Assembly: GCF_040712315.1 (NCBI RefSeq)
Contig: NC_134017.1
Coordinates: 5,238,001 to 5,302,000 of the forward strand
Length of the DNA stretch: 64,000 bases
Reading direction: 5' to 3'
Source: Castanea sativa
Lineage: Eukaryota; Streptophyta; Magnoliopsida; Fagales; Fagaceae
In this document: piece after piece, positions 36,288 to 54,207 of the stretch
Numbering within the stretch: position 1 is the stretch's first letter
Layout: each line of letters opens with the position of its first letter
Notes under the pieces: model-generated
Seen by the model: the letters and a program-made list of their open reading frames with translations, nothing else
What the model was told of the DNA's origin: nothing
Database searches by the model: none
Translations under genes and position numbers: made by a program

Positions 36288-39200
36288 TTATCGACCACTA
36301 ACTGTTGAAGTAGTGACATTACAATTGGAGAATCTTATTTGACCCTGTTGAGTAAGCTCTAAATTTGAAACAATCTGCCTTTCCATGAAGGCAGGTTGCT
36401 TTGGAGTAGGCAGATCCAAAATCTCTCTCTTAAGCATTGAAATAACAGTAGACACATTTGGCCTATCTCTTGCCAATTCTTGCACGCAAAGCAGTCCGAC
36501 ATGTATACATTTCGAAATGTCCATTTGAAAGCATGGATCCCATATTGTTGGGTCTACCAAAGCCATAATGTTGTCATTGGTCCACAATTTCCATGCCTAA
36601 AAAATAACAAGTGTGAAAGACAAAAATTGAAATTGTTCAATCTTTTTGAAAGTAGACCATGTCAAAAATGAATAAATAAATTAAATACATAAAGTAACTT
36701 TTGATTAGGGTTTGACTAAATTTTCTGATATTGTGAATGCTATTAGTTAGATTTACCAATCCAGTAAGGCCCGAATATTGCTCCTCATCGCATATGCTAG
36801 TGTTTCTTCTCCCACTAACAATCTCTAATAATAACACGCCAAAGCTAAAGACATCTGATTTCTCTGAAAACAACCCTCGCATTGCATATTCAGGAGACAT
36901 ATAACCACTGCATACAAACATTGAAACACATCCATATTATTTGAGTATAAGTGGTGCCATTACCTAAATTTAATTTCCACAAAGCTCTTACTATGTCCCG
37001 ACGACCCTTTTAGTTTTTACTTGATCTTCATTGCCTCCAAATATTCTAGCCATACCAAAATCCGATATTTTTGGATTAAGCTCTTGATCTAGCAAAATGT
37101 TAGATGCCTTTAGATCTCTATGAATAATCTTTAGTCTAGAGTCCCTATGAAGGTAGAGCAACCCGCGACAAATTCCTTCGATAATGTTGAAACGTTTTCT
37201 CCAATTAAGGAGTTTTTGGTGGACTGGATCTAATCAATAGTAAGCCAAATAAATAATGTATGAGTATGAATTTGTATAGAGAAAAAAATATATACGATTG
37301 AGAAAACAATTTGGGGCAAAGTTAGCACAAAAGAATGGTTCAAGTGACTAAATTAGCACAATGAAACTTATTATTAAAATTTGTTTTGTTTTGTTTTATG
37401 TACTGACTTACTTGATATTCAAGATAAATAAGTATATGAACTAACCAAAAACAATTGCATCCAAACTTTTATTTGGCATGTATTCATAGATTATCATCTT
37501 CTCTTCTCCCTCAATGCAGCAACCGAGAAGTCTAACAAGATTCCGATGTTGGAGTTTAGTAATCAACGCCATCTCATTCATAAATTCTTCAAGTCCTTGT
37601 CCAAAGGCTCTACACAATCTCTTCACTGCTATTTCTTGTCCATTATGCAATTCACCCTATAAGAAAGTAAAGAATATTAGCACATATATTTTTGAGAGGG
37701 AAAAATGAACTCTACATAAGAAACCATTACCCTATAGACTGGACCGAAGCCACCTTGTCCAAGCTTATTAGCCATATCAAAGTTGTTTGTTGCTGTTGCC
37801 AATTCTTCCAAATTAAAGATTGGTAGATCTTGGAGTTTCACATCGTTTAGGTAGTCAAACAGTAAACTCTCATTGCTTTTACTTTTCATTGCTGTTGCAA
37901 ATTATATTATTTAGTAATCCATCTTGCAGTGCCTAGTCTCTGCAGCAAATTAATGGACAATTGGGCACATTACCTCTCTTTTTCTTAGCCATCCACCTCC
38001 AGAAGAAGAAAGCAGTGCTGGCTATAGCAATCGCTCCAATAGTCACTGTAATTGTGATGATTACTCTCAAATTTGTCTCCACTTCTGTGTATAAGAAAAG
38101 TTTTAAACTAATTCAGTCAAAATTGAGTAAAGAAATTTAACATAAAAATATTGAAATCCTACTGCATTTGTTGTAAGTAACCAGTTAACCAAACAAGTGG
38201 TCCAACTGCTGGATGATCAGAAGCATAAGATTGACTTAAAACAAATGAACTTACCAAATTCTAAATTGGCTAAGCGAATGTATATATCTGATCCACCAAC
38301 AGAGAATTGTCGTAGGTCAATTAGATTTCCACTCCATGACAGACAACCAATGCCAGTATAATATCCATAAGCTACACAAGAACAGTTCTCCAAACACTGC
38401 TTTCGACAATCTTCTTTATTCACTTTTGACCACACTGCAAAGTCTGGCATTTTGATCATCTCCAGTTTCAAAAACCCATCTGCTTTTCCTTCTTCAATAC
38501 TATTGTTCATTCTTTCACACTGCAATGGTGTCCTCCTGACACATCCACTAGTCCAATTTCCTCTATTCCATTCCTTAATAATCTTCGGCTCAAACCCTCT
38601 CAAACAACTGCAGATTGGTGAACTCAGCATATCACAGCTTCCAAATGCATTACATGTGCCATAAACATCACACTCATCTTCTGGAATTAACTGCACAACC
38701 TCCCAATCCTTTTTCCCATCATCCCAATATGTCTGCACTACATTTCCTTGCGAACCCAAAACAACTTTTGGCAAATGTAAGCCATCCCAATCAGTAAAAC
38801 TATCAGAAACTTCCCCTTGTTTGTCATCAACCACAGTAAATCTAGTACGATATACAGGATTCCCGTCTGGCAATCCAAGAAAGACCTGACCATTCCATAG
38901 ACCAGACCGCCAATATGGGTGACCCTCTTTCCAAACAAAAACTTCAGGAATGTTCAGTGCATCAATGCCTACAGAGAAGCTTCCAATAGATGGATCAGAA
39001 GGGCTTTTCCATGATGTCAGCTTTACTCTCTGATCTGTCCTTAAATTAGTACTCAGTTTCATATTTGGCAATAAGGAATTAGAAGGATGTTGAAAACTTT
39101 CCCATAGTACCTGTCCTGTAGTATCAACTTGCAACACAAGGTTTCCGAAATCCCTAAGAGTGGCACTAGAATTGGTTACAGAATTTGAAACATTCGATGA

Positions 39201-39527
39201 CCAAAAAATCTCTGCCTGTCCATTTAGTACCACAAGATTTCCTTCCTTGGATATAGTAAGAATCCCAGAAGAATCTTTGAGTGGTTTCTGTCTATTAGCT
39301 ACCCATATGACAGTGAATACAGAAATATTATTATACCAGATTCCGAGGTAGCGATTGGTAGAATTTGCAGGGCTGAAGAATCCTAGTCTGAAAGCACTCC
39401 CATTGGATATTATGTATTCAGTGTCGTTAATGGATTGAGAAGATCTAATGGTGTCTATGGCAACGGTTAAGTTTAAACAGAAGCAACAAAGGACTGACAA
39501 CAAGTTTGTCTTGCTAAGATTTCCCAT
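36288..39527 (-). CDS. G-type lectin S-receptor-like serine/threonine kinase, copy B
   Basis: Paralogue of copy A, same seven-exon structure with all borders and phases kept: 39527-38255, 38084-37974, 37891-37731, 37656-37446, 37229-36992, 36907-36757, 36596-36288, joining to 817 codons. Signal peptide ([19 protein letters not shown]), bulb lectin, S-locus glycoprotein, EGF-like and PAN domains, one membrane helix, kinase and C-terminal tail are all present. Kinase residues are intact: GQGGFG, AVK (Lys527), HRD (622-624), DFG (642-644), SPE. It differs from copy A mostly in the ectodomain: the lectin loop (SPANSTN against SPENSTN), the segment after RSGLWNGQ, and the PAN start ([15 protein letters not shown] against [16 protein letters not shown], one residue shorter). 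The kinase halves are nearly identical. Both genes look functional, so ligand choice rather than signalling has probably diverged. Confidence 0.92.
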
Positions 39528-40282
39528 AACTTTGTTCTGACTTGATTGTGTGTGAGAATGCAGAACATGTAGCCATGTTCATCTATTACAAGTCATGATT
39601 TTGATTCTTCAAGACGGTCAAAAATAGACGCCAACTCAAGACGTTCAAAAGTCTTCAAATTAAATTGACATAAATAGTCAAAAGTTTTCAAAATTAACTC
39701 ACAAATCGACGCGACGTGTTTAACCACAAAGTTTTCTTCAATACGAATATGGCATCATAAAGAGAGTAGCATAAAATCATATTAACTATTAAAAAAAATG
39801 TTACCTCCCAATTAACATCACTTCGGCTCTGTTTGTTTGGGATAATTAAATGATAAAAAAAATATATCTTAATTTTGGGTAAAATACTATTTTGACCCCT
39901 AAACTTTACCAAAAAGTTGTTTTTCATCCTTAAACTTCACCAAAAAGTTGTTTTTCATCCCTAAACTTTAAGAAGTTCATTTTTCGTCCATAAACTATTA
40001 AAAATGTTTTATTTATATCCTTAAATTTTACTTAAAGTTTGTTTTTTTATCCCTAAACTATTGAAAGAGTTCTTTTTTATCTTTATTTTTGTCTCTATAC
40101 TATTCAAACAAAGTTTAGAAATGAAAAAAAAAATTTTAATTTAGGAATGAAAAACAAACTTTTACTAAAGTTTAGAAACCAAAATAGTATTTATTCTTTA
40201 ATTTTTCACCATAAATATTTGGTAAATGATGGAAAAATAAGATAGAAATTATATTATTATTATTATTATTATGAAGTTATTG
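39528..40282. other. Upstream spacer of kinase copy B
   Basis: The first 130 bases match the upstream regions of copies C and D (probable promoter). 39655-39830 repeats spacer sequence found near 31130. 39880-40190 holds a degenerate tandem repeat (units with CCCTAAACTTTA..AAAAAGTTGTTTTTC), reading as AT-rich low-complexity sequence. No gene. Confidence 0.5.
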
Positions 40283-40960
40283 TAGTTTTTTTTTTTTTTT
40301 TTTGAGAAACAACACTGTAATTTTTTTCAAACAGAAGCCGAATCTGCTTTAATTACAAAAAAAAGATGTAGAGAAACGTCCTCCGTCCACACTGAATACT
40401 CGCTAACATGTCTTGCATGTCTAGCAATATTGTGGACTGTACTATTCTTTTATCTCAGTACATGACTAAATTCAATATATGTAAAATCCTTAGCAAGCTC
40501 CTTTGCTTCATGAATCCGAGGTACAAAAAACATATGACCAAACTGTAATCTTCATTTTATTTTTTTTAGCCTTGCTTCATCCGTCCATGTCTCAGCAATG
40601 AACCCGGGTTAAATCACCAATCTCCTTCTCTGTCACTAGGTTCTCAAGCTCGCAACAATTTCACACTACGAGACTCCTGGCTTTTGACGGGGCTGCACAG
40701 CCTCCACCATTAATTCTGATGAATCTTCGTCGTCCAACACTTTGCAATCGTTTTCAAGGAAAGTCTGTGGTGGGCACCATGCAAGTGCTTGCTTTTCTCT
40801 AATTTTCCAGGTCAAGAGTGTCTGCGGCTCCATTAGGGTTACTTTGGCGCATAATTCTCTTCCAAGACCTAATGTTTGTTGGATGCACATTAATCTCAGC
40901 CGTTGGAATGTTTTGCTCATCACATAAGTTAGTGATGACGTGATTAGTTTGATGAGAGGC
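40283..40960 (-). mobile_element. LINE 3' fragment with RNase H remnant and poly(A) tail
   Basis: On the minus strand a broken frame reads ELAKDFTYIEFSHVLR, then NSTVHNIARHARHVSEYSVW and TEDVSLHLF (about 40560-40370), matching the C-terminal part of a LINE-type RNase H (F-S-H-V-x-R-x-x-N-x-x-A-H-x-x-A-R). It is followed by a poly(A) tail (T-run at about 40281-40298). The frame at 40666-40923 (minus) is upstream of it and may be older element sequence, but no domain is clear. The insertion splits the spacer that is continuous near 30.5-31.4 kb. Confidence 0.55.
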
Positions 40961-42163
40961 GGCTACTGTTGAACACCGATGCCATGATATTCTTCTCCAA
41001 GATTAATGGGTTGGTGTTAATTGCAATCAAGTTGGCTTCGTTAGTGCTATTGAAAATCATAGTTTCCTATCGAAAATCATAAATAAAACAAACTTTATTC
41101 TCTCCATTTTCTGCCCGAATAAATTATAGAAAATAATAGTTTCCTATACCTTTTTCATCCCCTCCCTATACACTTCAACCAAACACATCATTCCAGTTCC
41201 AAAAAACTGGTCTAAAACATTGAACTACAATTTCTCTGTGCCTTTGACAACCCAGAAAATGCCAATTTCCTTAAATTTGACTGCGTCGTTCAGTCGTTTC
41301 ACAAATCACAAGCATGACCCAAAAAGAAAAAGTTGCTACCAGCCGAATTGGTGGATTGTCACCAATACGTCCTGCATCTATTGCACGATAAAAATAAGGC
41401 CTCCGCTATCAAATGACTAGCATCATGGGCCCTACTCTACTAGGCTACTACTACGTCCTATTGGGTATACCAATGCCCTTTATCCCCTAAACAATTGGTT
41501 AGATTCAACTGGACGGTGAATCTTTCTTACCCCTTTTTTTAATATAAAAGATAATTTTCTTAGTTTAAATTCTCATATATCTGACTATAACTAAAACCAT
41601 TTTATAATTCACCAATGAATTTTTGCTGGCATGTTTATTTCGAATGTTAAGTACAGTATACAGAAAACCATGTCACCACTTCACGAAAGTCCACTCTTCA
41701 TGCATCACACCGGACTCAGCTTAGTAGCTTACACATCCTTGGAGCTTGACCAAATGGCTCAAGTGAGAATCAAAGCCTTTTCTTCTTCATACTTTCTTAA
41801 TAACACAATGAACTCGGGATCAGGCCAACCATGACCCTAGAATAGCAAGCTACAATGGGAATTCAAATGATGGGCTTCTGTCTATAATGGGATTATTAAA
41901 AAAAAGAGTAAACTTTTCAAGGATACTACATGATAGGACTCATGCATATGCATCAGCACAACGAATAGCAACTAATATACGTTAAACAAAGGCAAAATGG
42001 TCTACAAAAACGATCCTTCACAAGTCACCAGCTCAAAATAGAAGAACTAGATGAAACCATAACTTAAATCCTATTCCTTGCAAAAAATTTAATAGGCATC
42101 TTTAAGTTTCTGCTGTCCTAGACACTACAAAGTGAAAGCAAACTGGACAAGCGGGTACCTAGT
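40961..42163. other. RPS3 downstream region
   Basis: Contains the RPS3 3' untranslated region and flank. From about 41150 on it is collinear with 23215-24500. No coding frame other than chance ones. Confidence 0.6.
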
Positions 42164-47049
<4,886 letters not shown>

Positions 47050-47134
47050 GTTGTTGTTGAGAGAAAATGGATCGAAAAAACAGTTCTTTTGTGTTTTGTG
47101 GGTTTTGCCGTTTTGGTTTTTGTTTTTGAGAGAG

Positions 47135-47143
47135 AAACCCTAA
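47135..47143 (-). promoter_or_regulatory. Telo-box in the RPS3 promoter
   Basis: AAACCCTAA, about 90 bp upstream of the RPS3 start codon. Telo-boxes are an established feature of plant ribosomal-protein promoters, usually near the transcription start. It supports the gene model but its function here is inferred. Confidence 0.6.
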
Positions 47144-48217
47144 AAATGAAAGAGATAGAAAGTGACAAGGGTTTTATGGTTTTTGTGTTGAGTTAGTAGT
47201 GCTAAGGAATTATGATCGGACGGTCAGTGGCTGAGTATTGACTTTTTTAACAGTTGTGATTAAAAATCTGTTTTTTTTTTTTTTAAATGTGATTCTATTA
47301 ATTGTGAGGTTGGAATCTGATTTGCAAACACATGATTACATGATTAATCAGTAATGCCTAATAAATAGTTGAGTTTTGGAAATTGAACTCAAGTTTTTGT
47401 GTTGGATTACACTTTTGGAAATTAGAAATGGAAAACATTTTTTTTTTTTTAGCTTAACGTAAAATCATTATTATTTTATTATAAAAAAATAATATATTTA
47501 CAGCATTTTTATAATATTTTCATAACAGATTTTAAGTTAAAGTTATTAAAGATTGTTATTAAATATTAATAAATAATAAAAAGTAATTTCGATAATAAAT
47601 TTAAATTAAAACTAATAATAACTTACTACTTATTTTTTTTTTTTTTTTTTTTGGTTATCAATATTTAAGTTGGCCTAATGGTAAGGGTTTGGACCACATG
47701 CCTCAGACATGGGTATTAGTTCTTCCATTTTATACTCTTTATTCCCCCACCTAAAATTTATTCACTAAGCTTACTGGGGACTTAGGGACTATGGTTTTTT
47801 CTTTTACCAAAAAAAAAAATTCTTGTTTCTTATTTAGTGATTTGATAGAGAAAACAAGGATGAAAAATTTAAACCATAAATATATTTGTTGAAAATATCA
47901 ATAAATATTAATTGAAATATAACAAATCTCTTTATAATAATTTTTTTAAAAAAAGATATAATGCCCTTTTTATTTATTTTACTTTTTTAAGAATGAGGGT
48001 TTACTGTCAATTTTTAAAAAAATAAAAAATTACATAATCTCTCTCTCCTTCCTTTTCTTTTTTAATTAAAAAAATCGTATGATAAATAAGTAAAAAAGTT
48101 GTGGTGGTAGTGGCAAAAATGGAATTGAAGCAAGTCTTATCTTTATTTATGTTATCTTTTGTTTTAGCGGGAGGGAATGAAAAACGGTTGGATGAGAGAA
48201 ACGTAGTGGTTCTATCA
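47144..48217. promoter_or_regulatory. Divergent promoter region between RPS3 and the Rossmann-protein gene
   Basis: About 1.1 kb separates the two divergent start codons. It is AT-rich with long A and T runs. It contains a SINE-like insert at about 47645-47815. Individual promoter elements other than the telo-box cannot be assigned. Confidence 0.5.
47645..47815 (+). mobile_element. tRNA-derived SINE
   Basis: Box-A-like AGTTGGCCTAATGGTAAGG (about 47668-47686) and, about 35 bp on, box-B-like GGTATTAGTTC, then an AT-rich body and an A-run (about 47809-47819). Preceded by a long T-run. The pattern is that of a plant tRNA-related SINE; the target duplication is not clear. Confidence 0.5.
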
Positions 48218-50808
48218 ATGGCGGGTACTACTACTACTACTACTACTCTCTTTCTCTCTCTATTTTCCCATTCTCAAACGCAATGCAAAACACCGCAACA
48301 CCCTTGTTTCAAATCAAACATCGAAAAGCGTGTTCACATTCTCTGCTCTGCCAAGAAGAAACTCAGTTTTACTGACCAAATTCTTGACTATATAGAAGGT
48401 ATTATGTACTCTGGATCATGCACCATGGTCTTAGTACTGTGTTGTGTTTTTTTTTTTTTAATTACTAAACACCCAATGACCCAACTAATCTTTTATGCAT
48501 GTATCCAAGTAACCCCATTGGGTTGATAATATGGTATTGTTGAACAGTAAGATATATATGTTGGTATGTTGTTGATTATGAATGAGTTTATTTATGCCTT
48601 TATCTATCTTTATGGACTTACTTTTGATAGGCCTAATTTGGAGATTAGGAAAATAATTTTGGTTTTGGTGTATATTAAAATGGTGTCAATGGTTCATGAG
48701 TAGTGGACTGTGTTAAAATGATATTTACTCTAATCACGACTTTCCACTTTTAACAAGTTGTGAAAATTTTTTCATTCTAGCAATATGTTGGTGTGTTACT
48801 TGTCTCTTTCCTTGAGTGCTGCTTTGGTTAGGAATGAGTTCCTTTTTGCCTTTATCTATCTTTGTGGACTTATTGAGATCTTTCTTTCTCCTTGCTCTTA
48901 TCTTACTAGATTATTTTGTAAAGATTAGGATTGCATTGTAGTAACAATAATTTTTGCACTATCAAAATATTTTTTTCCAACACTATGGTGGCACCTAGAT
49001 AGGGTATTCCAACTGGTCTTCCTAATCATCTCTGTTCCCCCCAAAAAAAATAAATGAGGCTGATAATTAGGATATAAAATTGAGGTTACATTCTCAAAAT
49101 TTTCTTGTCTGCCTGCATGTTTGTATGTGGTGAAAAATTTGCTTAAATTCTCAACTTTAAATTGTCTACATATGTGTTTTGTATAGGAGGTCCCAAGTTA
49201 AGGAAATGGTATGGGGCACCTGATCCCTTCTCTAAAGATGAATCCACTGTTGAAGATGATGATCAATCAGGTAGTTTTATAAATAGCAATTCATGGGTGT
49301 TTATCTCTATATTGCTTTTAAATTTTGAAAGATTGCTGATTCATGAATTATCCATTTGAAACACAGAAGTAGAAGAAGTCAGGGATGCAGTTTTAGTGAG
49401 TGATGGAGATAGTGAGATAGGCCAGGTGTGTTTTGCCTTAATTTGAACCCCAACTTTTTTTTGCTAACATATGAATGGCTTAATGAACCTTTTCTTTCTG
49501 TTGTTGACAAGTAAATCAACTTCAGCAATATTTTATTGCTTGAAAACATGGTATTTTTATTACTTTATGAGTTTCAAATGCCACTTGATAACTGCTATCT
49601 TTATACTTCTAAATGCTTATTACTGTAACTTGCACCCATATCTAGGCATTTGGAGGCCTAGTCGTATTTATATACTGATATACCTCACATAGTCTGTGAT
49701 GAGTATAACTTTCTGTGTAGTGTGTAGGCGTTTAGATTGGCTTACAATGTATGAATTCTGAGCCTTGGTTCATCTAGCTTATGTAGATGGTAATATTGTC
49801 CTTGATTGTCAAAAGAACTCGAGTTAAAGCACTGGTAAAGGACAAGCAGACTGCACTTGAAGCCTTTGGAACTTATGTTGAGGTGGGTGGATTTCTACTT
49901 TTGGTAAAATTACTTTTAGGAGGTCATGTTTATCTTGGCAGTCGCTTTCCTAATCTTTCTTTTCATTTGAGAAAGATAGATTACGGGTTGTGGTGTTGTA
50001 TGCAGCCAATGGTTGGAGATGCAAGTGACAAAAAATTCTTGAAGAAAGCTCTAAGAGGGGTCCGCTCAATAATATGTCCAAATGTATGCATATCTGAATC
50101 TTTCTTATTGATTTATGAATTCTATTTCATTGGATAGGCTATAATTACCATACAAAGTTGTATTCTTCTGACTTTATGAGGTTGTGTAGTTTGCCAAATG
50201 TGTACTCTTTCTGACCCTTTTTAATGCTTAGATTTGAATCCTCCATCTTCCAACCACCCCCCCCCCCCCTCTTTTGATAAGCAAATTTTGGCTTCAAGGA
50301 AAGGGAAATGGGAGATTCAAACTGGTGACCTTAGCTGAATGAACCATGGTCCCCAACCAATTGTGCTATTTGGGGTTGATTCTTCCATCCTTATTATCTT
50401 TGTGATTCATGTCGTCCTAGTGCCCCTGGTCTTCTCATTTTAATAGCTTAAGTAAGCTTTCATATTGGAAAGCTAAAAGCTGACTTAAAAAATAATAATA
50501 ATAAAAAAAATAAAAAATCCTTCAGGTAATGAATCTGCCAAAATCTTTATGAAGCTGGCATACACTAACACTAAAAGGGGAGAAGTGTCAATGTTTGAAA
50601 GGGATATGAGATATGGTGCCACATTGCCATGGCCACAAAAAGGCATCCAATGTGCCACAAGAATTTGCCTCTAAAACATTTACAATAAACTGGCATTTAG
50701 ATATTGGCATTTCCATAACAAAAATTAGTCTCCTTGTTTCAGTGTTTTTGGTGAAACTCAAACCATACAAGCTTTAGCTGTCCATGCAAAAGTCATATAC
50801 ATATGCAT

Positions 50809-50841
<33 letters not shown>

Positions 50842-52933
50842 TATATATGTTGGTTATATTTGCAACAGCTTAATTATGTAAAATTATTTATTCGTAGATT
50901 AATTGCTGCTCTTCCTATTATTTAAGGTCATCTTGCCTGTCTACTTAAGTATTCTTTATAATGTTTTGTCAGGAAGGTTTCTTATCCAATGTTGAGGGCT
51001 TGAAAGGGGTGCAACATGTAGTTCTCTTATCTCAGGTATCTGCCTTCTTCTTAGGTGTGCTTGTCTAAACATGAAACATCATCATTTTAAGTAAATTCTT
51101 GTTTGTTATTGTGGTTTGATAAGGTTGCAGTTGTCTGCTTATAGAGGTTCTGGGGGCATTCAAGCTCTCATGAAAAGCAATGCAAGAAAATTGGCTGAGC
51201 AAGATGAATCGTTGCTGATGGCCTCAGGAATCCCTTACACTATCATCAGGGCTGGATTGTTACAAAGCACTCCAGGTGGACAACAAGGTTTTAGCTTTGA
51301 GGAGGTATTACTCTTCTCCTTTTACCATGAATAGGATAAAATTGAATCTATGGTGCTTGGTTTTCAGTTACTCAAATCATTTGTTTAGAAAAGAAATAAT
51401 ATGACAGATTCATGAGGAAATTTGCATAATTGTCAACAGGCATTACTGTGTTTTGTGCAGTCCCCTTACATGCCCAACATTATTCACCATGCTGTTTCTA
51501 GTTTTTTGGACTGCATTACATTTACTTCCTTTCTCTCTCAACAGATGATTATTGAGAAGCATAAGAGCAACTGCCATTTTCTATGTAAAAGATTCTTAAG
51601 GTTGTTTGCTCATAAGTCATCAAATAATGGAGCAAATTCTACCCACTATTAAAAAAGAATTTACTTATGAGACAGCTTCATGTGTTGGTCATTGCAATGT
51701 GTTTTAGGCTTTTAGCAGTGACGCGATTGCTGTAGGAGACCTTTTTCATTGGTAATCAGGAAATTGCAGGGTAGTGAATTGTCCCATTTTGTTCTCTATA
51801 GCTTTAGGATGCCAGACCTTATTGTTTCCAAGGAGTCTTTCTAGAGCAAATATAGTCATCACAAAAACTGATTGTAGACATTGAAGTTATTTAGTAACAC
51901 TAAACAAAAGTGCTTTAGTTATTGTCTATAAGCATTTAGGCAAAACATTTTAATGTTAGACTAAAGACGATCAATTATAGACCATTTTCTTCATTTTCTA
52001 GCCCGAACATAGATCCCCTTTTGATGCACAGAAAAAGGAAAAAAAATCTTGTTTCTTTGAAGATAGGTCATTCTATCAAACTTATTTGTTCAATCTGATC
52101 TCATGGGCCCTTGAAATTTTGATTCTAACTGAAAATTTTAGGGAATTGGCAAGCATCTGGTGGATATTAACAAAATTATCCTACAAGATAACAATAATGA
52201 GGTCTGTTCTATTGCTGTTGCTGAGTATCAAACTTCATTTAATGTTCTTCATAACAGGGTAGTGCTGCAAGAAGAAATCTTAGCAAGGAGGATGCTGCCT
52301 TTATTTGTGTGCAAGCACTTGATGCAGTCCCACAAAGAGGATTTATATTTGAGGTTGGTGAACATATACTAAATTAAAATTTATTGAATGAAACTGAATT
52401 GATTGGCCGTTGTTGTATAAATGTGACAGATGAAACCCCTTTAATGCATCAGCTATTGGCAACTGCTTAATGGTCACTTTTATTATCATGTTGAACCAGA
52501 TGAATCAATCCTGCCCAACATGTTTCATGCATTGGACCAACTGTCTAGTTCTAGGTTCGTGTCTAACATATGTTCATATACACTTCTTTGAAGGTACACT
52601 AAAACAACATAGATGGAGTCATAGCTATGAGAAGTCATCAACAAATTGGTATACACTAAAACAAGTTGTAAACTACAAAATAGTTTGAGAATATGTAGTC
52701 AACTCATTTCAAAGACAATACTAAAGCAGTGAAATGATTTTCTTGTCCACGATAAAGAACCCCTTATTGATTTATTTAAACCATGTTATTTTCTTCTTCA
52801 TTTTCTTGAAAACTGGGTCATCAAATGTTCTATGTTTTTTGTGACGTAGGTGGTCAATGGAGATGAGAAGATTTCAGATTGGCAAGAGTGTATGGCTAGA
52901 TTGATGGAGAAAGCTGGACAACAGCTTCAATAA
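48218..52933 (+). CDS. Plastid-type NAD(P)-binding Rossmann-fold protein (atypical SDR/NmrA-like)
   Basis: Nine exons: 48218-48398, 49187-49270, 49367-49425, 49787-49882, 50006-50083, 50973-51035, 51131-51304, 52258-52353, 52850-52933; GT-AG borders and phases agree, giving 304 residues. The start at 48218 (MAGTTTTTTLFLSLFSHSQ) gives a serine/threonine-rich, acid-free N-terminus like a chloroplast transit peptide; an upstream in-frame ATG at 48119 would add a less suitable leader. The mature part has a short KLRKWYGAPDPF segment, an acidic linker, then a Rossmann start (DAVLVSDGDSEIGQMVILSLI), RVKALVKD, a GDASDKKFL turn, HVVLLSQ and PYTIIRAGLLQSTPGGQQGF, the order seen in the NAD(P)-binding atypical SDR family (PF13460-like). 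The first glycine of the dinucleotide-binding loop is absent (DGDSEIG), as in some non-catalytic family members. Function unknown to me. Confidence 0.85.
50272..50385 (-). mobile_element. tRNA-derived SINE in intron 5 of the Rossmann-protein gene
   Basis: On the minus strand: box A TAGCACAATTGGTTGGGGA, box B GGTTTGAATCTCCC, tail ending CTTATCAAAAG. Possible imperfect target duplications TTGAATCCTCCATC (about 50233) and TTGATTCTTCCATC (about 50376). A run of C precedes it at about 50258-50270. Confidence 0.55.
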
Positions 52934-54087
52934 TAACACCCAAACCATGCTAAAAAATGTGCCAATCATTTATGTTTATTTGTTTTTCTTTGTTGTTGGT
53001 GATGTTCTCATGAAATGTTTTGCAAGAGAAAAGGGCATTACAAGTGAGTTTGTCTTACACATGAACTGCATAACCATTAACCAGTAATGATTCAGAGAAC
53101 ATAAGTGTTAGTGCTAAATTTCTGATCTCAAGCACTTGCCAAAGACCGACATAGATAATCTAGTAGGCTACATCAACTTTTTTCCACTCCTGTTTTGATA
53201 TGTCATGCATAATCGTCTTTTAATGTCTCTATTAGCGGCATATGACATCTTAGAAATGTTATCGCAAGATGTTTTCTCATGCAATTAAGGCATATGTAGT
53301 GTGGAGAATTCACGGAAGGTGTATTGGATCACATTTGTGTATGATTTTCTTTCTTCTTCTTCTTCTATTTGTGTGGAGATTTCAACAGTAGTTTTTTAAT
53401 ATAAAAAAACAACATAATACTTTTATTATTAAAAAAAAAAAAGCCAACTTAAGTACATTGGAAATGTACTATAGTGGCAAAACATCAAAAGCCCAAGTTA
53501 CAAAGATCAAATAAAAGAGGAAGGGAAAAAGAAAAACAAGATGGCAAAACTAGACTCTATACAAGAAGAACAGGGTGGAAAAAAGACTTAATCTCAAGAA
53601 TAGACAACTCACAGTTTTCGAAGCATCTAGCATTCTATTCCCGTCATATACACTGTAACCAACAATGGGGCATAAACGTGAGACCAATTGGGTGGAGGCA
53701 CCCACATTGACACAAACTCTTTTTACTCTCCTAAATCTTAATAATCGACAATATAAAAGGAAACAGTAATATAGGAAAAAAAAAATGTTGATGTATGGAA
53801 CAATCTTTACATTCCTAGCTGTCTGATTCTCCACTTCATGTGGAAAGCAAGTATTTTAAATCACACCTTTCCCATTTTTATCACAAGCTCGTGCGAAGTC
53901 CCAAATTTATGTTACTGTCTTTTTCTTTTTTCTTTTCCAAATAAAATAGTGTCTTCTTTATTAGTTTTGTCCCACGTTGCTAAAGTACAACAAATACTTG
54001 TAATACACTATAGTAGCTGGTTAAACATATAATAATTGAAAGAGATGCTATTACTAAGAGGCCATCTGTCGAAAATGCAAGTAGCAA
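52934..54087. other. 3' flank of the Rossmann-protein gene and intergenic sequence
   Basis: Probably 3' untranslated sequence for the first 100-400 bases, then AT-rich DNA. Frames at 53474-53710 and 53550-53834 are chance overlaps without domains. No gene seen. Confidence 0.5.
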
Positions 54088-54191
54088 TTTTTTTTGTTTG
54101 GGTAATTCGATAGCTGGGGAGAGAGATTTGAACCTCAGGTGTTTTTGTTAGAAACACTGTGAGGCGCCAATTGAGTTACAAGACTTTCGAC
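54088..54191 (-). mobile_element. tRNA-derived SINE with 16-bp target duplication
   Basis: Read on the minus strand: GTCTTGTAACTCAATTGGCG (box A) and GAGGTTCAAATCTCTC (box B), tail ending in a short A-run. Flanked by perfect 16-bp direct repeats AAAATGCAAGTAGCAA (54072-54087 and 54192-54207). Box A, box B and the long target duplication are diagnostic of a SINE. Confidence 0.8.
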
Positions 54192-54207
54192 AAAATGCAA
54201 GTAGCAA

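Noticed and set aside
48101..48217. Earlier start for the Rossmann protein at or near 48101/48119
   Set aside because: 48101 is GTG, not ATG; the leader from 48119 contains acidic residues (NEKRLDER) unlike a transit peptide; 48218 gives a better targeting sequence.
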